From Pomphorhynchus laevis (Eukaryota; Acanthocephala; Palaeacanthocephala; Echinorhynchida; Pomphorhynchidae): a DNA stretch of 64,000 bases. The stretch's first letter is position 1, and each line of letters starts with the position of its first letter. Positions 40,777 to 52,400 of this stretch are shown here, in pieces. Under the pieces are notes generated by a model, which worked only from the letters and a program-made list of their open reading frames with translations, had not been told where the DNA came from and made no database searches. Position numbers and translations under genes: made by a program. Where the stretch lies: positions 434,001-498,000 of the forward strand of contig WNNJ02003258.1 in assembly GCA_012934845.2 (NCBI GenBank). The letters are read 5' to 3'.

Positions 40777-43290
40777 AATCAGCTAACTGAGTCTACGTAT
40801 TGTTATATAATTATAAAATAAACAAAACATAATAATGCTAAATCAAAATTTAATAATTAAATAATAAAATTAATAATTGTTTTTAGATTTTCTATAATTT
40901 AAATCAAGTTAAAAAATAAAAATAAAAATAAAAAATAAAATTTAAAATAAACGTCATTTTTATGAATTGACTAATAAATAACATACGTTGTATCAGAATA
41001 AGAATTAGAGGTCATCAGGAGGAACTGCTATGCTATCAGGTTTCGGCCCCTAACTCCTCTACCCAACATAGCAGCGGGGCCAAATACATGCTAATGATGT
41101 ATTTCCTCTGAAATAACTATCTAGTATCTTATTCAAATGCAAAGTATATTATTTATTATCCATCCATAAAAATTTGCCACTTAAGAGTTTAAATTTATTC
41201 TTTATATTATTGTGTTGATTTATATATTTTACTATTTTCTGCTTGATGTTATTTTTATAGTAACCTAGTTTAAAATATGTATCTATTAAATTATTTAAAT
41301 GATTTTGAAGAAAGCCAATATCATTACATATTGTTGCAATTCTTAAAATTTCATTATTTAATGTATTATATTTTATATTATATGGTATGCATGAATGCTC
41401 ATGCAAAAATATGTTTCTTGTAAATTTAAATATGTCATCTTTACGATATAAATTAATAGTAGTTTTAGTTAATGTTAATTTAATGTTCATATCTAGATAT
41501 ACACCTTCTTTATCATTAATATTGGTTTTGTTAAGAATAAGGCTTTCTGGATAAATGTGCTCACTAATTGAATAAAAATTATTAGAATTAAATACACATA
41601 TATCATCAATGTATCGAAACATATATTTCATATATTTATATTGTTTAGATTTAGTTTTTATACAGTTATGAACAAATTCATATTCTATAAAGCTTAAAAA
41701 CAAGTCAGCTATAATTGGGCTACTATTACCACCCATTGGAACACCTTTTACCTTGTCTAAATATAGATGTCCATACTTTTAAATAATTTTGATTTATCAA
41801 AATATTTAAGGATTCTATTAATTCAATTTTATCCATATATTTATATTTATTTGATGGTTTAATTTTTGTTAGATAGGCGTTATAATTATTATAACATATA
41901 TATGTATGTCTTTTTCCGAATATAAGGTTAATTAATTTTACTAACGCTTCTTTAATATCTACTAAATCTAGATTTGTATAAAGCGTACTAAAATCGTATG
42001 TATTTATATTTTGAAAATTTATTCCTTTTGTCTGTTCTAAAAATTCTTTTGTAGAATTAATACTGAAATAGTGTTTTATACCAGTATTAATTTCGATTAC
42101 CTTGCAATATTTTTTAAAATGTGCTTTTATTACTTTAAGTATTTTATTCATATAGACAGAAAGTGGTTTTAATGTACATTTAAACGCACTACATATGAAC
42201 CTAGGTTTTATTGGATTTTTATGTAATTTTGGATTCCAATATAATATAGGTATAGTTTTATTATCTAATTCAACCTTTATACCCTTTTTATCCATTATAG
42301 AACAGTGACTTGTAATAATTGTTTCTAAACTCAACTCACTACGTTCATATGTTGGATTTACATTTAAATCATTAGAATTAACCTCTTTCATTAGTATATC
42401 ATAATAAAGCTTTTTGCATATGAAGACAAAGTTATTACTAGCTTTATCAATAGTTGTTATTATATAGTTATCCTTTAATTTAGTAAGTTCTTTATACATA
42501 TCTTTATTAATTTTATCTTTCCTTTTATAATTGTTTGTTATTTTCATTTTATTTTTAATTTTATCAAATATATAATCTTTCCAAATTTTTATCCTTAGAT
42601 ATATTCGAGCTTTCACTATTAATCAGCTTACTAAAGTAATCATTTAAGTTATTATATAACGAACTGTAAATTTTATTTTTGTCGTTGTTGTTATTTAATC
42701 TATATTTATACCCTTTCGATAGCAGCTTTCTTAATTCACAATTTTCAATTAATTCTAGATTATGGGTACATATATGTTCATTTATTTTATCAAAACTAAG
42801 ACTTTTACAATTGCATTCTGTTTCCATTATGTTTCTAATATTATCGTTACATATTGATTTTAATTCTTTATTATAATTACAAATTTTTCGTCCTAATGGT
42901 GGTAGGAGTTTATACCTTATTTTAGGAATATATTTACTTAAATCTGACCCTATTATTTCTTTACTTTTAGAATTATTTAAAAGTCCGGCTATATTTATGT
43001 TATCTATACATTTATTAATGAAGTTTATGGTTAATGTATATTTTCTATTGTTATTATTAACATTTATTGTACGATTATAGTATTTTGTATTACAATAACT
43101 GTCTATTATACAACTTAGCCTATCATAGTCGTTAATTAATTTTTGATTTATTGAACATATGATATCTTTAGAAAAACTTCTTATATTTACATAAAGATCT
43201 TTTAGCTTATTATCACTTAAAAGTTGTTTTAACATTTCTAATTGTTCATTTATATACATATCTTTTTTAATATTTTTAGCTCTATTTTTC
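40777..43290 (-). mobile_element. PLE2: Penelope-like RT element without visible endonuclease
   Basis: A very AT-rich 2.5 kb minus-strand element inside R-7. Its three successive frames (about 43257-42564, 42616-41726, 41736-41149) form one RT protein of the Penelope-like type. Landmarks: ECNCKSLSFDKINEHICTHN, ITTIDKASNNFVFICKK, PILYWNPKLHKNPIKPRF, NTYDFSTLYTNLDL, GGNSSPIIADLFLSFIEYEF, MFRYIDDICVFN and INLYRKDDIF. No GIY-YIG domain is recognisable. The 3' noncoding part (40777-41148) recurs at 14897 and 54794. It looks nearly whole, with about two interruptions. Age: younger than R-7. Subgroup assignment within Penelope-like elements is uncertain. Confidence 0.7.
41020..41110 (-). other. Structured 3' UTR of PLE2 (possible pseudoknot)
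   Basis: On the minus strand the order is GGCCCC, CTGCTATG, (17 nt), GGGGCC, (12 nt), CATAGCAG. The first and third segments pair, and the second and fourth pair, giving an H-type pseudoknot of 6 + 8 bp. A hairpin AAATACAT..ATGTATTT precedes it. The same segments are kept in the 54.8-kb copy. Possible RT recognition or self-processing RNA; function unknown. Confidence 0.5.
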
Positions 43291-44834
43291 CTATTCAATG
43301 TAAATCCGGAAAAGTGTGTAATTTTAACACGAGAAAATATTGGAGATACAAATCTTTTTGAGGAAACTGGATTACATATCCGAACAGATGGAGTCAAATA
43401 CCTAGGCAGTTATATCGGAACGAACAACTATGTTGAACATCAAGTGAAGGAAAAATTTAGAGAATTCAAGACAGACGTATCAAAAGTAGACGATCTTATT
43501 ACGGAGAATACTTTTGCGGCGTATCTTATGTTAAATTGAGTTTTCCAACACCAATGGGCATACTTGAAGAGAACATGCGAGACAAAGATTGAATGGTTTA
43601 AACCTCTAGAAAATGAATTATTTCAAAACACAATTACTCGAATACTTGGTATAGAAACTATGAATGAAGAATCTAAATCAATAATTCATCTACCTTATTT
43701 CCTAGGAGGTTTGGGATTATTGAACCCAGCTGCGGAAGGCGAGAATGAATATCGGGTTCCGTACTCGATGTGCAAACCAAGCATCGATGTACTGAGAGGA
43801 AGCGAACTACGTAATAAACAAAAAAATTTACAAAATGAAGCGCATGATCAGAATAAGATTAAACAAAAGCTGGATCAACTCAAAATTATTGATTCCTCGG
43901 AACGAGATCTTAGTAAATATTGAGAAACGCAAGTGTCAAAGGAGCCTCGGCTTGGCTTACTTCACGAACTTATACGGATAACAGACTTCTGAACTCACAA
44001 GAGTTTGAAGATGCGATAGCAGTGCGATATGCATGGGAGCCTAAAACCCTAACTGGCTTTGGCACATGTGGTATGGATTTAAATGTAACACATGCATTGT
44101 CGTGTAAATGTAAAGGTCTCAATTACATTAGACATAATATAGTAGTCGATGAAATTATCAAACCGTTAAACGGGATCTATAAACTGGTGACGAAGGAACC
44201 TATATTATAGCCGGTTCCGCATTCTATAGATTTTGACAGATCGACTACTACGAAAGATAGAGAGGCCAGAGCTGACATTTGTTGCAATGGGCTATATGGG
44301 AATATCTGGGGGCGGTCCTATATGGACGTGTGTGTCTTCAACAATTTAACACCTTCATATTCCTTAGAGCGCATGACTGATCCATTTACATACCACGAAA
44401 GTCGAAAAACGCAAAGTACGCAGAAAGAATTACAAGAATTGAGCAAGCGGCATTCCACCCGATGATTTTCTCGACAGTTGGAGGAATAGGTCCTGTAGCA
44501 AACAGTGTGATTAAGCGGATTGCCACTAGACAGGCAGAAAAATACGTAGATAGCTATGATGACTGTATAAGAAGAATAAGAACAAACATTTCGATATCTA
44601 TTGCAAAATCAGTGTCTATGACGCTAAGGAGGAGAAATTACAAAAGTATCAATCACAACTGAGTAATAAGGATTATAACGAAGATATAGGGACAAAGATA
44701 TTATATTTTTACATTTATAAGACCCATTTGAGGGTGACTACTAATTTGTAAATAATATTTTGAATTATATAATACATTCAACTGAAAATACAGTGACAAA
44801 CATCGACGACTGGCATACACAAACACTTACCAAC

Positions 44835-44899
44835 ACATTACGAAGCCGCCTGAGAGCGCATTACGAAACCGCCTGTGAGCGCTGAAATCGTCTGAGATC
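44835..44899 (+). repeat. 23-bp tandem repeats in R-8 5' UTR
   Basis: cattacgaagccgcctgaga followed by gcg is repeated at 44858 with two changes, and a third decayed unit (ctgaaatcgtctgagatcg) follows. It lies about 100 bp upstream of the R-8 start codon, and is unrelated in sequence to the arrays of R-4, R-5 and R-7. Confidence 0.8.
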
Positions 44900-45002
44900 G
44901 CTGTTACAAAGTCGATAACTATTATACACCTAACAAAGAAAAACGAGACAACAAATTGAATTTTTTTATCGTCAACAACTTTATTTCGCCAATACAATCA
45001 CG

Positions 45003-47907
45003 ATGCCTAAAGGAATTCCGGCCGAGCCAAAATGCTGTTCGTGTAATGGACATTCAGCACGATGTCGTCAATGCATATGTGTAAAATCAAATAAGCCGTG
45101 CACTAACTGTTCTGCAGCAAATTGCGAAAACCAACTCGTATCCCACTTTGCAAGCATGAATATAGCGGATAACGCGGTTCACACCCTCGATGCTGCCTCG
45201 AATAGATTCCCAAACACTCTTATCCACCAATCATTCAAAGAGGTAATCACTTGGCGTCCTAATCTCTTTTACTTACCGAGGTGTAACGAAAGCCGAATGT
45301 TTTTAAATGAACTAAACAAATTGTTTGAAACTGCTTGTCGCGAAGATGACGTCGAAGGCTCGTCGCTTATGAAGGTGACAATTATTTGTTAGTGCGTTTT
45401 ACAAAAAGTAGGTTCATCGAAAATCAAATATGTACGTCAATTGATGTCGCGTCGCCTATCTCTTTGGCAAAGCCAAAATTTTGTTGAATTAGTAAGGGAG
45501 GGTAAATGTATTCAATCACGTTTAAAGGTATCCCAGTCACGATACAATTCTAAGCGCAATTGGAAGTCGCTGTTCGTGAAATCATTAATGTCAGGTAATC
45601 TTACTTCTGCAGTAAGAATCCTGGAAAACGGTTCTGTCAATAAAACTTTGAGTCCAAATGATTATATCGGCAACGAATCGGTTAAGTCTATTCTTGAAGC
45701 GAAGCATCTACAGGCAGCTGTAATTAGTAAGGACGCTTTATTATCGGAGATCGACATGGAATGTGATAACTTTCATCCCTCCTTTTTCGATACGATGGAT
45801 GCAGCTGCAATTCAACTTAGTGCTAAGCGCACTACAGGCGCTGCGGGTCCTTCGGGTGTCAATGCTTTATCATGGCGGCAAATGCTTACCTCATTCGATA
45901 GGGATTCATAACAGTTGGCCTCTACGTTAGCAGACCTGACAAGGCGAATTGCAAGTAATAGAGTTCCAAAACATTCAACAGAAGCGTTAATCGCTAGTCG
46001 GCTCATTGCCCTTGATAAAAATCCTGGTGTTCGACCGATCGGAATAGGTGAGGCATATAGGCGCATAATGGCTAAAACGATTTTTAATGTCATTTCTCAT
46101 TTCGTTAAGTCAATTGCGGGTAATTCACAACTTTGTACAGGTCAAAAGGGAGGTGTCGAATTCGTTGTGCAAGATATGCGTGAAACCTTTGCTAATTCGA
46201 CCTCGTCATGTTTACTTTTAATTAATGCACATAATGCTTTTAATAGAATTAATAGGAAATTAGCTCTCCTTAATATAGAAAAGATATGTCCTGCTTTACA
46301 CGATTCCTGCAGAATACGTATAGTTTATATCCTATTTTAGCCATTGACGATGATTATATGTTATCAAAGGAAGGTTTCACGCAAGGCGATCCTTTGGCAA
46401 TGGTAGCATTTGCGACAGCAACGATACCCTTAATGCATAGATTAGGCACTTTGCATCCTCAAATAAAACAGCGTTGGTATGCAGACGATGTATCATGTGT
46501 TGGTTCACCGGGGAATGCTTATGATTTTTTTAAATCGTTGCAATCTATAAGACCGGATATGGATTTCATGTTAATGTCAACAAGTGTACAGCTCTGGTTA
46601 ACGCCAACATTATCTTTGAATGCGATTCACTTGCCAGTTTAGGGGTTCATGTCGTATCTAATGGTGTAGAAATTTTAGGAGCTCCCATAGGTTTTGGTTC
46701 GTTCGAAAAAGATTGGGTTATAACACAAGTAACTCGCTGGTTAAAATTGCTCGATAGGTTATGTGAAGTCTCTAGCGATTCACGGCAGTTAGCGTTCTTA
46801 GCATTTTCAGCAGCAGTGCAAAATAAGTGGACTCATGTACAAAGAACATGTAAGTGTGAATGTGAATGGTTTTCTTCACTCGAAGATTTCATACAGAATA
46901 AAATAATCCCCAAAATAACTGGTTTTAATTTACAGAAGTGTTGGCGCGATGTAGCAAGTCTGCCTTTCTCAATGGGAGGTTTGAGGATATCAAATCCATA
47001 TGAGAATACCAAATCTGAATGGGAATATTCTTCTTTGCTATGTAAGCCCTTATTTGAGTTAGGTCTCGGAGGCGACATTGATACCATCCAGAAACAGTCA
47101 ATAGTTGAAATTAGAAAACTAAAGAATCTCCGGGCTGCCGAAAAATTTTCGTCACTGTTAAATTCAGTGGACGACTGCAAACAGGTAATTTTAAAGCATG
47201 CCGCTCGAAAGGGCGCGTCAACGTGGCTATCTGCTCGCCCGAGTGATGATCCTAAGTTTCGCTTAAGCAATCAAAAATTTTCCGATGGTCTCTCTGTCAG
47301 ATATGGGTGGCAAATTTCAAATACTTCAGGCAAATGTGTATGTGGGGAAGTTCTTAGTGTTGTTCATTCATTATCTTGCAAATGCGGAGGGAAATCAATA
47401 GTAAGACACAATATGATCAGAGACATTTTCGCCAAATTAACTTCAGAGGTGTGTTCATCAATTACAACTGAGCCACTGCTTTCTCCCGTTGATCCAACTA
47501 TTCAATTCGATTCTTCTTCCACTACACTATATCTAAATGCACGTCTTGACGTCTTGTGTTCGGGGTTGTTTGGCGTCCCGTCTGAGCGGTCCTACCTGGA
47601 CATTTCTGTATTCAATACACATGCTCGTTCCTATGCCACAATGACTCCACGATCAGCGTTCAGTTATAACAAGAATCGAAAAAAGGCTAAGTACTCCGAA
47701 CGGATATCCAAGATCGAAAGAGCAGCTTTTATACCAGTTATTTTGTCAATACAAGGTGGATTACGAGATGAGGCAGAACAGTTGGTAAAACGCTTAGCAA
47801 AAGACGTAGCTGTGAGAAGAGAGTGCTGTTACAGTGACGTGATTGGCCGATTCAGACGTTCCATTGGAATAGCTCTCTTGCGGGCTAGCTTATGGTGTCT
47901 CAGATAA
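45003..47907 (+). pseudogene. R-8 polyprotein: CXC-like cluster, RT, restriction-like endonuclease
   Basis: About 968 codons in all, giving the family's full length. Start MPKGIPAEPKCCSCNG; cluster ARCRQCICVKSNKPCTNC and NCEN. Then ITWRPNLFYLPRC, a helical region with VRQLMSRRLSLWQS, and GAAGPSGVNALSWRQML. RT: PGVRPIGIGEAYRRIMAKTI, LLINAHNAFNRINRK (motif A with N for D), KEGFTQGDPLAMVAFATA (B), QRWYADDVSCVG (C). The open frame 46747-47907 covers thumb and endonuclease: KGASTWLSARP, CVCGEVLSVVHSLSC, IVRHNMIRDIFA, NARLDVLCSG, ERSYLDISVFN and NRKKAKYSERI. Breaks near 45390, 45909, 46306 and 46575. The changed motif-A residue suggests a dead RT. Confidence 0.84.
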
Positions 47908-48040
47908 TTTTTTTCATTGTTACTTCTGTTATGATTTTGCAATGTCTTTGTCGAATAAATTCGTTTTTTTCGTTAAACAAATTATACATTCAACAACATA
48001 CGAGCATTAGCTCAAATAGCTGGCTCACAATAAGTTCGTA

Positions 48041-48600
48041 AATAAATTAATTAGTTATTAAAATATGGAAATGCAACACGAAACATTGCTTGATCCATTC
48101 GTAGTCTTTTTTAAAAGTATTAAGTGAACTGCTTCCAACGGTGTCTGCATCAAGGTTGTTCCAAAGCTCAACAATTCTTCTATCAAATTGCATCGCGTCC
48201 GATTTCTGTACTCTGTTTCTTCGAATAGTTAAAGAATGACCGCGAAGAACATTTGAACCACGTAGTTGAACCCTACTCCGAAGAGGGTGATGAGGACGTT
48301 GGAATAAACGCCAAACTAGGCACATATCCATGTACCGACGGGTCCATGTGACGGTCTTAAGTCCTAATGATCTCAGTCTGTCTTCATAAGGCAGCGACGC
48401 CAACGTTGGTGCTAGCTTTGTTGCCCTTCGAAGTACCCTCTCTGATTTCTTATGTACATGCATAGTACGTGGGTATACAACCGGAGCTTCATATAAAAGT
48501 GTACTCAATACATGTAAAGAGACTTCATGTAAGTAGACTTCAATACAAGTAGACTTCATATATTCTGGATACGAATATAAGAGGATCAACTCTTTACGAA
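48041..48600 (-). mobile_element. CR1-like LINE 3' fragment X3
   Basis: A minus-strand fragment of the RT C-terminal region: SERVLRRATKLAPTLASL, YEDRLRSLGLKTV, LRGSNVLRGHSLTI, DRRIVELWNNLDADT and SSLNTFKKDY. It is related to X2 but is a different copy. It lies between the tail of R-8 (plus about 40 bp of 5'-UTR-like R sequence) and the truncated R-9. Its upstream residues are frame-disturbed by a short repeat of ACTTCATGTAAGTAGACTTC-type sequence at 48510-48560. Confidence 0.75.
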
Positions 48601-49450
48601 AATCAAAGAGAAATGGCTCGGATGATCACAACAGAAAAATTTGATTTCGAACAGGGTGAATTAACTAACATAACGTCAGAATTAGATCAAAAATCGAAAA
48701 CCGCTGTAGAGCACGGCTCTATTAAAGGGTCTTCCTCTTGGCTCTCTGCTCGAGTAAGCGATGACAGACGATTTTATTTAAATAATTTTGAAATACAAGC
48801 GGGAATGGCATGTAGATATGGATGGGACTTGCGCTGTACATCAACATCATGCATATGCAGAGAAGTTAAATCGACAGCTCACTTACTGTCGTGCAAATGG
48901 AAAGGACGGACCATAGTACGACATAATATAATCAGAGATATCTTGATTGACGAAGCCAGTAAAGTATTACGGAATGTAGAATCAGAACAGATGCTCTCAA
49001 CTGTTCCAGATACATTCGAGTTTTCAAACCAAACGACAACACGAGATTCCCGATCAAGAGCCGATTTATCTTGCACTGGACTAACGCACTCACAGACTGA
49101 GCGGACATTTTTGGATATCACAATATTTAACCCATTTGCCCAGTCTTACGTAAGTCGAAGTTCTACACAATCATTTGAATACAATGAAAACAGAAAAAAG
49201 AATAAATATACTGAGCGAATTATTGAAATCGAAAAAGGAACCTTTATTCCGTTCGTAATTTCCACCTCAGGCGGACTAGCAAATGAGGCAAGTGCTTTCA
49301 TCGAGGGCAAGCAACTCTCGCATCAGTGAGCGATCCATCCTTCTATGGCAAAAATGTATGTTAGCTGCGACAACGTATAGGTGTAGCGCTAACAAAAGTA
49401 AACGCCTGGTGTCTGAAATGAGACCTAAAAAACTCTCGTATTTGTTGTAA
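48601..49450 (+). mobile_element. RLE-type LINE R-9, endonuclease part only
   Basis: 5'-truncated at X3. It contains the thumb end, the endonuclease and the start of the 3' region up to about 49450. After codon ~230 (ANEASAFIE) the family reading shifts frame near 49305. No CCCATTTGCGGG tail is visible before R-10. The short stretch 47991-48040, left of X3, starts with ATTATACATTCAA and may be the original 5' end of this copy. Confidence 0.75.
48613..49329 (+). pseudogene. R-9 restriction-like endonuclease
   Basis: An open frame of 238 codons. KGSSSWLSARVSDDRRFYL, CICREVKSTAHLLSCKWKG (zinc-knuckle-like, with CIC and HLLSC), IVRHNIIRDILI, NVESEQMLSTVP, RSRADLSCTG, ERTFLDITIFN, NRKKNKYTERI and TFIPFVISTSGG. 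Catalytic-type Asp residues are present. The RT is missing and the C-terminus is frame-shifted, so this is a fragment. Confidence 0.8.
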
Positions 49451-49479
49451 GTAAAATATTTAGAGAAAAAAATTAAAGT

Positions 49480-52400
49480 TTGAGAAGTAATTAACATGCA
49501 ATCTTAAACACACAGCAAAGCTATAAGTATCGATCAACTGATTACAATAAATAATATACAGAATCGAAAAGAATTTCAACCAGAATTGTCATGACAAAAG
49601 GAGTCCCGTCTAGCGGGGTCAAATGCTATGCTTGCAACGGACAACATGCAGTATGTAGAGGTTGCAAATGTCGTAAGGCGCATAGACAGTGTATCAACTG
49701 TTCCGCCGCTAATTGCCAGAACCGAATCATTGTCCAACAAGGTTGTTTCGCTTCGCAACAGATCGAATGTATTGATCCTCCATCGGTTCAATTAGTTGAT
49801 AACAATAACGGTAACACGTTAACAAATCAATATCATGAAATCCCTTTCGTCGATCGAATCGCATCAACTAGTTCAAATTTAGTTTCAAACGTGGCACGGC
49901 GTATAACGAGGTAATACATTGGAGAACCGATTTAGTGAAACTTTCACGATGTTCCGCCAGCAATAAGGTAGTAGAAATTTCGCCATCTCTTTATCGGTCC
50001 GTAGCGCACGGAGAGTCTGGGGAGAACATGGCTTTGAAGGCAGCAACATTCTTTGCCAGATGTGTGTTACAGAAGCCCCCTACCAAGAAGGTATCTTTCA
50101 TCAGAAAAATGATTGAACGGAGAATCGGTCTATGTCGGAGGGTCGTCTTTCCGAACTGTTTAATGAAGCTCGAATCTTGCAGACTCGTAGTGCTCTGAGG
50201 CATAGTGTGAATGTTCAGAAACAATGGATAAAACAATACTGTCAGCTGATCTCAATAGGAGAGATAAGTACCAGCACATCCGTCATAGAAGGCAATTATT
50301 CGAGCGGTACGCTCAAGCCATCTGATGTTGTGAATAATCTTACAGTTTATGAGCATCTTCAGAAATTTCATCCACGCCCAGCTCACATTCAGAATGAAGC
50401 GTTACTTGGTGAGCCCCTACCAGATTCTAAGGAACACCATGCGTCGTTGTTTGCCAAATTGATGGAAACTGGATAGTACGCGCTGCAAGAAGGACGCATG
50501 GAAGTGCAGGACCTTCAGGACTGAATGTAGTAGCTAGGAAAACCATGCTGACTAAGTTTGGTGTCCATCCATGGAACCTAGCTGACTTTGTCGCTACCTT
50601 TGAAATCCGACTAGCTACTGAGCAGATTTCCGAGCATGTGCTCGAACCCTTCGTTGCATGTAGGCTGGTCGCAATTAGTAAACGAAATGGCGGTATTCTA
50701 CTAATCGGTGTGATGGATGTGACACGGAGGATTATTTGTAAAGCAATTATGTGATGTGTCAAAAGTGATCTTCAAGATGTCACGGGTGTAACCCAACTGT
50801 GTCCATCACAAAGAAGTGGGCTTGAACATGCGATCCATAGCTTACGAGATGCTTTTCTAGGAAACCCACAAATTGACATTATCGCTGTGGATGCGAAAAA
50901 TGCATTTAACAATTTAAACCGTAGGGTCATGCTTCATAAGGTGCGCTTCATGTGCCCAGCTTTGATAAGAGTATTGTCAAATTTATACTCGTGTGATGCG
51001 GCGTTGATTTTGGAAGATGAAGTATTGTGGTCTTGTGAGGGTGTAATACAGGGTGACCCATTAGCAATGGCAGCTTTTGCGTTGCCCTCCTTACCTTTAA
51101 TTCGAAAAATTTATGGTAGGTTTCCTCGTGTGGTTCAGAAATGGTATGCAGATGATGCCATTTTTGTCGGGCTACCAGTAAATTTGCAGGGTGTTTGGAC
51201 GTTCTTGCGGGAAGTTGGTTCATCATATGGGTACTTTGTGAATGACAATAAAACCCACTTGCTTATGCATGATTATGTGGAAAATCGTTGCCTAAATTTT
51301 GGATACGTGCGGATACAATGTGAAGAGATTGAAGTGCTTGGGGCGCCGATTGGTACCAGTGAATTTGTCAAGAATTTTTCGATTGAGATCAAAAAATGAA
51401 GAAATATTCTAGAGCGTCTAGTGAAGGTTGCTAAACTGGACCCGCATATAGCTCATGCAGGCTTACAACATTCAATTCAATAGAAATGGAACCAATACTT
51501 CCGATAGGATGCTTTGATGGGATGTGAAGTCTCCAACACAATAAAAAATGTTATTATAAATTCTTTGAAACTAGGTGAAATCGGCTTATTCGATCCAATT
51601 CTTACAGCGGATTTGGAATTTGAGAATTCGTTGAGGTTGTGTAGTACCTATAATTCGGGTCTTACTGGAATGGAGCTTCGCAATCTTCAGCAAAAGGTCA
51701 CGGCGTCAATAGAGAATGTGCGACTAAATACTTTTAAGCCGAGAATGGATCGAGCACGTATCTCCCTATCTTCCCCGTCTAACTGGCCAATAATTATAGA
51801 ACATGCAAAAATCCCAGTGGCATCGGCTTGGCTATCTGCACTTCTTCTATCCTTGGAGAATTATCTTTTGTCGCCTTAAGAATTCAAGGACGGTTTTGCT
51901 GTGAGATACGGTGTAACCCCAGAGATTGCCAACGACAACTTTGTATATGCGGCACCCGGTACAAGTCTCACATATGTTATCTTGCAAACGACCAGGACAG
52001 CCAATCGTGCGACACAACGCAATTCGCGATCTGCTTGCCAAGGAATTGGATGGTGTATGCCACAGTATAGAAGTTGAACATGCGTCGACCGATATTCTGC
52101 ATAATATTGAGTTTGAACGAAACACTACATGTAGTGATCCGGACGAACGCATCGACATTACCTGTATTGTACCCTCAGAGAATCGTTTTGAGCGGACATG
52201 TTTGGATGTCGTTGTTTTCAATCACTTGGCTCAATCGTATTCTCAATCCAGCGCTATGGCATCTTTCGTTTTCCATGAGTCCCGTAAAACATCAAAATAT
52301 GAGGGCCACGTAATCACAGTGGAACGTGGCGTTTTTAAGCCCGTTGTCTTCTCGGCAACTGGAGGTTCAGGTTCGGATGCAAATCAATTAATTCGTAGAG

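Larger units (their letters stand above)
39090..44662 (+). pseudogene. R-7 polyprotein (split by PLE2, multiple breaks)
   Basis: MPWGKPSSEVKCCSCNG, then AKCKSCKCRKADKTCINC and NCSN (intact zinc cluster), IHWYPNHFKLPAC, YIRKTIERRIKLWK and GSAGPSEVNSEGW. RT: SGVRPVGIGVVLRRIIGRAI, LLIYARNAFNSLNRS (motif A with YAR), SAEGFTKRDLLSM (motif B with QGDP lost) and QHCWYADDAACVG (C). After PLE2 come VNPEKCVILTREN and the thumb. The endonuclease reads VKGASAWLTSRT, LNVTHALSCKCKGL, IRHNIVVDEI, EARADICCNG and RSYMDVCVFN. Stops and frameshifts occur near 39298, 39901, 40543, 43538, 43922, 44208 and 44408. The motif-B damage implies an old copy. Confidence 0.82.
38911..44770 (+). mobile_element. RLE-type LINE R-7, interrupted by PLE2
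   Basis: Begins TTATACATTCAA, with the leader TTATATTAAGTTCTTACAAA (38941) and six 11-bp repeats just before the start codon (39027-39092). The coding pieces 39090-40776 and 43291-44662 are separated by PLE2. The 3' UTR has GACCCATTTGAGGG at 44721-44734. RT motif D is split as GPAYGL / FNVNPEKC across the insert, which fixes its boundaries. Confidence 0.85.
44771..47990 (+). mobile_element. RLE-type LINE R-8, full-length layout
   Basis: Begins AATACATTCAACTG (44771). The 5' UTR has 23-bp repeats (44835-44899), the coding region is 45003-47907, and a short 3' UTR ends at CGTTAAACAAATTATACATTCAA (47991 onward). Unlike its neighbours it lacks a clear CCCATTTGCGGG box. It is about 3.2 kb with roughly four frame breaks, so it is one of the better preserved full-length copies. 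Confidence 0.85.

Noticed and set aside
41001-41040. Hammerhead in the PLE2 3' UTR (CTGATGA and GAAAC on the minus strand)
   Set aside because: GAAAC precedes CTGATGA, and the flanks needed for stem II are not complementary. The pairing seen is the pseudoknot instead.
41020-41110. HDV-like ribozyme in PLE2
   Set aside because: The P1/P2-like interleaving exists, but no P4 helix or recognisable catalytic J4/2 segment is visible.
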